Assembly (NCBI GenBank): GCA_012861695.1
Contig: JAAOOA010000006.1
Location: 27,757,811-27,821,810, forward strand
From: Trematomus loennbergii
Lineage: Eukaryota > Chordata > Actinopteri > Perciformes > Nototheniidae
DNA: 64,000 bases
Reading direction: 5' to 3'
Made by a program: the position numbers and the translations under genes
In this document: positions 58,546 through 64,000 of the stretch, in pieces
Layout of the letters: the number at the start of each line of letters is the position of its first letter
Position numbering within the stretch: position 1 is the first letter of the stretch
Notes under the pieces: model-generated
What the model was told of the DNA's origin: nothing
The model's database searches: none
Seen by the model: only the letters and a program-made list of their open reading frames with translations

Positions 58546-60015
58546 CTACAAAAAAGTGTAATATTAGGTCAGTTAACCTTGAAGAGCTAAACAGTTCAAG
58601 TGGTAAGTAACTAAGTATTTGCAATGAATAAACATAGAAATGATCACTGTCATATTATATAATCACTTAATATGGAGATAAGTAAAACTGACACAGACAG
58701 TTTAAACTGCTTGTTAAAACGCTATTGCTTATTGTGTTTTCTCAGCACACTAACATAAATTAAGGATGTATAATATAAAAAACTAGAAAACGATATAGTA
58801 TTTTCAAGTCTTACTTTAGTATGGTAAAATTAAGAATAAGTCACATTAAAGTGTGTCATGATTTTCCGTAAAAAAGTCAAGTATAGTTTGTCAAAAGAAT
58901 ATGAAAAAATCATTTTGTAGAGTAGTATATTGAAAATCTCAGTGTTTAACTGAACACACCTACATGTGATAACGCCTCGAACAAAGGGGTAATTAGCATA
59001 CAAAGGGGGGTCACTAGCATCAGTGGGGGAAAGGTGCTATGGGAATGAACTTTGAGGAGGGGGAACTTCCAGCCCCTAAACATCTAGTTGGGCAATGTGA
59101 ATTGAACGATAAACCGATCACTGTAAATGAAACGCGGAGAGAAGCAGCAGTGCAAATCGCTAAGTCTATTACCTTGTATGCACTACGACATTAACTTGGT
59201 CAAATGTAATATGTCTTTCTGAAGATGTGGCGAATGGTGTGTTTTTCAATTAAACAACCATAACAAAATGAAAATGTGTTTTATTTTTGCTTTCATATAT
59301 AGTAATAGTATTAACTCCTCTGACTAGACTGTACTAAAATAAGACGTTTCACTGTTAAATAAAAATGGAAGTAGAAAATCGAGATAATGAGGAGGCTCGT
59401 TATGTATCCAGTAACTATGAACAGCAGTTTGAAAATGTTATTTAACCCTTTAACTCTAATTGACAAATCTAAAATAGCCTCTAGCTTATCTATAAATTTG
59501 TGATTTTAACACTTATTCACTGACACAAGGCAGATTATGGCTTTTTTCTCTTGCCAAGATACTTTTAGACACACTCTGAGGTATGCAAAACCTTAAAACT
59601 AGAAAATGAAGTACATTGTCTGATTAGATTTTTTCGTAAAGACTGTTTCTCTAAAAGGCAAGTTTGTGATTTTTAACACTTATTTACTGACACAAGGCAG
59701 ATTTTTGACTTTTTTCTCTTTTCATGTGTTACCAAGATACTTTTTAGATACACTTTTTTGTATGCAACACTTAACAAAGGGGTATAATATGAAGTACTTT
59801 GTAAGGAATGGGGGTTTCTTTAATACCCCGTTGTAGAAAGTTAAGTACTTTTTCTGAACAGATTTTCTTTAAGACTGTGACTCTTAAAGACACTCTGGGA
59901 TTTTAGTAAGACAATCCAGTTTTATGGAAGTAACTAAAATTATTTTTGTTTTTTCTCCTACAAAGATACTTATAGTTACACTTTAGTGGATGCAAAACTT
60001 AAAGTAAAATTAAAA

Positions 60016-60297
60016 ATGGGTAACTACTATGGAAAACAATCTGTATATATCTATCAGAATGCAGTCAATACCTGTTTAATAAGTGTGTTGTTGATGACGA
60101 TTGAAAACAGAATGAGTAGTGATCCCCGTGTAAACAGAATGGTTGAAGTTTGTAAACTAGAAGACATTTTGGATATCGTTCATTCTGGCAGTACTATTCC
60201 GGGTCATTGGGAAACGATTGTAAACGAAACATTTAAAGTGGTACTGGAATCTTCATTTTCCGAAACATTCTGTAACATTAGTCAAGTCATAGTATAG
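60016..60297 (+). CDS. Unrecognised 93-residue ORF, left palindrome arm
   Basis: From ATG at 60016: MGNYYGKQSVYIYQNAVNTC, then an aliphatic stretch LISVLLMTIENRM, then EVCKLEDILDIVHSG and a final SETFCNISQVIV. The open frame extends ten codons upstream without an ATG. Short and in AT-rich sequence, but the identical residue string is kept in the other arm, which follows from the arm identity and is not independent evidence of selection. There is no recognised domain. Confidence 0.3.
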   Translation: MGNYYGKQSVYIYQNAVNTCLISVLLMTIENRMSSDPRVNRMVEVCKLEDILDIVHSGSTIPGHWETIVNETFKVVLESSFSETFCNISQVIV

Positions 60298-60480
60298 TTT
60301 GACAAAAAGATCTTGAAAAAGTCATGACATTGTGTGTTGAAATGGTTTTGAATAAACACATCAGTATTTAAAAAAGTAAAATTGTATCAAGTGCATCAGA
60401 CAACTCAAATTACTCCATTTGAACCATATTATAAATAAGTATAGAATGGTCATAGTATATAGCAGGGGTGTTTAATAGAT

Positions 60481-61490
60481 TTCTGTGTTCTGTGTTTTGT
60501 GTGTCAGTGTTGCAGTGTTTCAGTGTTTCAGTGTTTCAGTGTTCTGTGTTTCAGTGTTGCAGTGTTTCAGTGTTGTGTGTCAGTGTGTCAGTGTTGCAGT
60601 GTTGTAGTGTTTCAGTGTTTTGTATGTCAGTGTTTCAGTGTTTCAGTGTTTATGTATTTCAGTGTTTTCAGTGTTTTGTGTTTCAGTGTTTCAGTGTGTT
60701 TGTGTTTCAGTGTTTTCAGTGTTTTTGTGTTTCAGTGTTTCAGTGTGTTTGTGTTTCAGTGTTTCTGTGTTGCAGTGTTGCAGTGTTTCAGTGTTTTCAG
60801 TGTTTCTGTGTTTCTGTGTTGCAGTGTTGCAGTGTTTCAGTGTTTTCAGTGTTTTGTGTTTCAGTGTTTCAGTGTTTTTTGTGTTCAGTGTTTCAGTGTT
60901 TTCAGTGTTTTGTGTTTCAGTGTTTCAGTGTTTTCTGTGTGTCAGTGTGTCAGTGTTTCAGTGTTGCAGTGTTTCAGTGTTTTCAGTGTTTTGTGTTTCA
61001 GTGTTTCAGTGTGTCAGTGTTGCAGTGTTTCAGTGTTGCAGTGTTTCAGTGTTTTCAGTGTTTTGTGTTTCAGTGTTTCAGTGTTTTTGGTGTTTCAGTG
61101 TTTCAGTGTTTTGTGTTCTGTGTTTCAGTGTTTTTGTGTGTCAGTGTTTTCAGTGTGTCAGTGTTTCAGTGTTGCAGTGTTTCAGTGTTTTCAGTGTTTT
61201 GTGTTTCAGTGTTTCAGTGTGTCAGTGTTGCAGTGTTTCAGTGTTGCAGTGTTTCAGTGTTTTCAGTGTTTTGTGTTTCAGTGTTTCAGTGTGTCAGTGT
61301 TGCAGTGTTTCAGTGTTTCAGTGTTCTGTGTTTCAGTGTTTTGGGTGTCAGTGTGTCAGTGTTGCAGTGTTTCAGTGTTTCAGTGTTTATGTGTTTCAGT
61401 GTTTTCAGTGTTTTGTGTTTCAGTGTTTCAGTGTTTTGTGTTCAGTGTTTCAGTGTTTCAGTGTTTTGTGTGTCAGAGTGTCAGTGTTTA
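60481..61490. repeat. 8-bp minisatellite (TTTCAGTG-type), left arm
   Basis: About 1 kb of TTTCAGTG units with variants TTGCAGTG, TGTCAGTG, TTTTCAGTG and TTTTGTG. The repeat contains no stop in any forward frame, so long Cys/Phe/Val-rich frames appear that are not genes. Confidence 0.95.
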
Positions 61491-61569
61491 CAGCCTTTCT
61501 TTGCTCTGATCAATCCCACAGGGATCTCCCCCTGGAAGGAATATAGCAGGATGAGAGAAAAACATTAAA

Positions 61570-61706
61570 AAAACGTATCTTAGAAGTGGCTATAACATTT
61601 GATGCAATTCTAAAAGATAGTCAGATTCCTAAAAAGTTACAAACGGATGATGGAAAAGAATTATTTAACAAGATTTTTGAAGCCTTGCTGAAGAAAACAA
61701 ATAATT
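61570..61706 (+). pseudogene. Integrase-like fragment at the palindrome centre
   Basis: Reading ATTTDAILK-type sequence then SQIPKKLQTDDGKELFNKIF and EALLKK, this resembles the second-Asp region (LxTDxGKEFxN) of DDE integrases, most like those of Maverick/Polinton-type and related elements. Only about 45 residues are present; the frame runs into the right arm and stops. The family assignment is tentative. Confidence 0.45.
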
Positions 61707-61871
61707 CTTTTCCATCATCCGTTTGTAACTTTTTAGGAATCTGACTATCTTTTAGAATTGCATCAAATGTTATAGCCACTTCTAAGATACGTTTTTTTAA
61801 TGTTTTTCTCTCATCCTGCTATATTCCTTCCAGGGGGAGATCCCTGTGGGATTGATCAGAGCAAAGAAAGG

Positions 61872-62763
61872 CTGTAAACACTGACACTCTGACACACAAA
61901 ACACTGAAACACTGAAACACTGAAACACAAAAACACTGAAACACTGAAACACAAAACACTGAAAACACTGAAACACATAAACACTGAAACACTGAAACAC
62001 TGCAACACTGACACACTGACACCCAAAACACTGAAACACAGAACACTGAAACACTGAAACACTGCAACACTGACACACTGAAACACTGAAACACAAAACA
62101 CTGAAAACACTGAAACACTGCAACACTGAAACACTGCAACACTGACACACTGAAACACTGAAACACAAAACACTGAAAACACTGAAACACTGCAACACTG
62201 AAACACTGAAACACAAAACACTGAACACTGAAACACTGCAACACTGAAACACTGCAACACTGAACACTGAAACACTGAAACACAAAACACTGAAAACACT
62301 GAAACACTGCAACACTGAAACACTGACACACTGAAACACTGACACACAAAAACACTGAAACACAGAAACACAAAAACACTGAAACACTGAAACACAAACA
62401 CTGAAACACTGAAACACTGAACACTGAAACACAGAAACACAGAAACACTGAAAACACTGAAACACTGCAACACTGCAACACAGAAACACTGAAACACAAA
62501 CACACTGAAACACTGAAACACAAAAACACTGAAAACACTGAAACAAACACACTGAAACACTGAAACACAAAACACTGAAAACACTGAAAACATAAACACT
62601 GAAACACTGAAACACTGACATACAAAACACTGAAACACTAACACTGCAACACTGACAACTGACACAAACACTGAAACACTGCAACACTGAAACACAGAAC
62701 ACTGAAACACTGAAACACTGAAACACTGCAACACTGACACACAAAACACAGAACACAGAAATC
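61872..62763. repeat. 8-bp minisatellite (CACTGAAA-type), right arm
   Basis: Reverse-complement counterpart of 60,481-61,490 but about 120 bp shorter, with a different order of variant units. Confidence 0.95.
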
Positions 62764-62943
62764 TATTAAACACCCCTGCTATATACTATGACCATTCTAT
62801 ACTTATTTATAATATGGTTCAAATGGAGTAATTTGAGTTGTCTGATGCACTTGATACAATTTTACTTTTTTAAATACTGATGTGTTTATTCAAAACCATT
62901 TCAACACACAATGTCATGACTTTTTCAAGATCTTTTTGTCAAA

Positions 62944-63225
62944 CTATACTATGACTTGACTAATGTTACAGAATGTTTCGGAAAATGAAGATTCCAGTAC
63001 CACTTTAAATGTTTCGTTTACAATCGTTTCCCAATGACCCGGAATAGTACTGCCAGAATGAACGATATCCAAAATGTCTTCTAGTTTACAAACTTCAACC
63101 ATTCTGTTTACACGGGGATCACTACTCATTCTGTTTTCAATCGTCATCAACAACACACTTATTAAACAGGTATTGACTGCATTCTGATAGATATATACAG
63201 ATTGTTTTCCATAGTAGTTACCCAT
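62944..63225 (-). CDS. Unrecognised 93-residue ORF, right palindrome arm
   Basis: Mirror copy of 60016-60297, with the same residues throughout (ATG at 63225, stop at 62944). If the palindrome is an assembly artefact this is not a second gene. Confidence 0.28.
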   Translation of the reverse strand: MGNYYGKQSVYIYQNAVNTCLISVLLMTIENRMSSDPRVNRMVEVCKLEDILDIVHSGSTIPGHWETIVNETFKVVLESSFSETFCNISQVIV

Positions 63226-64000
63226 TTTTAATTTTACTTTAAGTTTTGCATCCACTAAAGTGTAACTATAAGTATCTTTGTAGGAGAAAAAACAAAAATA
63301 ATTTTAGTTACTTCCATAAAACTGGATTGTCTTACTAAAATCCCAGAGTGTCTTTAAGAGTCACAGTCTTAAAGAAAATCTGTTCAGAAAAAGTACTTAA
63401 CTTTCTACAACGGGGTATTAAAGAAACCCCCATTCCTTACAAAGTACTTCATATTATACCCCTTTGTTAAGTGTTGCATACAAAAAAGTGTATCTAAAAA
63501 GTATCTTGGTAACACATGAAAAGAGAAAAAAGTCAAAAATCTGCCTTGTGTCAGTAAATAAGTGTTAAAAATCACAAACTTGCCTTTTAGAGAAACAGTC
63601 TTTACGAAAAAATCTAATCAGACAATGTACTTCATTTTCTAGTTTTAAGGTTTTGCATACCTCAGAGTGTGTCTAAAAGTATCTTGGCAAGAGAAAAAAG
63701 CCATAATCTGCCTGTCAGTGAATAAGTGTTAAAATCACAAATTTATAGATAAGCTAGAGGCTATTTTAGATTTGTCAATTAGAGTTAAAGGGTTAAATAA
63801 CATTTTCAAACTGCTGTTCATAGTTACTGGATACATAACGAGCCTCCTCATTATCTCGATTTTCTACTTCCATTTTTATTTAACAGTGAAACGTCTTATT
63901 TTAGTACAGTCTAGTCAGAGGAGTTAATACTATTACTATATATGAAAGCAAAATAAAACACATTTTCATTTTGTTATGGTTGTTTAATTGAAAAACATAC

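Larger units (their letters stand above)
55131..59015. other. Interval bounded by an imperfect inverted repeat
   Basis: CCCTTTGATATGCTAATGAG then CGAGGTGTTATCGCGTACAG at 55,131-55,195 is matched on the opposite strand at 58,955-59,015 (GATAACGCCTCGAACAAAGG, then TTAGCATACAAAGGG). The match is about 60 bp, imperfect. The 3.9 kb between contains the unrecognised exons at 57.0 and 58.0-58.5 kb and internal direct repeats. Whether this is one mobile element is not established. Confidence 0.45.
59237..64000. repeat. Large palindrome: near-identical inverted arms of at least 2.3 kb
   Basis: The left arm 59,237-61,666 and the right arm 61,699-64,000 are reverse complements, separated by a 32-bp unique centre (61,667-61,698). 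Arms carry matching ORFs, matching minisatellites of different length (about 1,010 and 890 bp) and the same AT-rich flanks. Small indels exist: the left has CTGACACAAGGCAG near 59,520 where the right has CTGACAGGCAG. The right arm reaches the window edge, so its real end is not known. Confidence 0.93.

Noticed and set aside
60468..61568. Forward frames of 308-366 codons rich in Val, Phe, Cys, Ser
   Set aside because: They are translations of the 8-bp minisatellite, open in all three forward frames at once; same for the mirror frames at 61,797-62,773.
60481..62763. A CRISPR array
   Set aside because: Contiguous short repeats without spacers, in a vertebrate genome.

Overview
This is a vertebrate nuclear window, almost certainly from a ray-finned (percomorph-type) teleost. 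The genes have short exons with GT/AG introns. The repeat content is typical of fish: long (CA)n tracts, tRNA-derived SINEs, an L2-like LINE, a LINE with a restriction-like endonuclease, Ty3/Gypsy remnants and many non-autonomous DNA elements with terminal inverted repeats (TIRs). No bacterial-style features are present.

Genes. (1) 471-18,254, + strand: the 3' portion of herc1, a giant HECT E3 ubiquitin ligase. It covers the WD40 region, the second RCC1-like propeller and the complete HECT domain, ending at the natural stop codon; the upstream exons lie outside the window. (2) 18.8-36.9 kb, - strand: ciart (CHRONO/Gm129), a circadian transcriptional repressor with five coding exons, a probable non-coding first exon and two perfect CACGTG E-boxes upstream. 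The two genes are convergent, and their poly(A) signals are under 100 bp apart. (3) 57.98-58.55 kb, - strand: two in-phase exons of an unrecognised gene, with a possible unrelated + strand terminal exon at 57.02 kb.

Layout. 0-18.8 kb is herc1 with intronic TIR elements, microsatellites and a 38-bp minisatellite. 18.8-37.1 kb is ciart, with an L2-like LINE in its third intron and nested DNA elements in its second. 37-41 kb is intergenic with LINE scraps. 41-53 kb is a dense transposon graveyard: the 5' half of a Gypsy element (-) and a 3' half (+), LTRs in opposite orientation, two opposed copies of a LINE 3' region, and a REL-endonuclease-type LINE interrupted by a SINE. 53.5-54.5 kb holds long GT/CA tracts around a short TTAGGG run. 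55.1-59.0 kb is bounded by an imperfect inverted repeat and contains the unrecognised exons. 59.2-64.0 kb is a near-perfect palindrome of more than 2.3 kb per arm, with a short ORF in each arm, an 8-bp minisatellite and an integrase-like fragment at the centre.

Quality caveat. Six herc1 exons and the last ciart exon carry 1-2 nt frame breaks beside otherwise excellent coding sequence and intact splice sites. This looks like uncorrected base-calling indels rather than gene decay, and it also means the terminal palindrome could be an assembly artefact.
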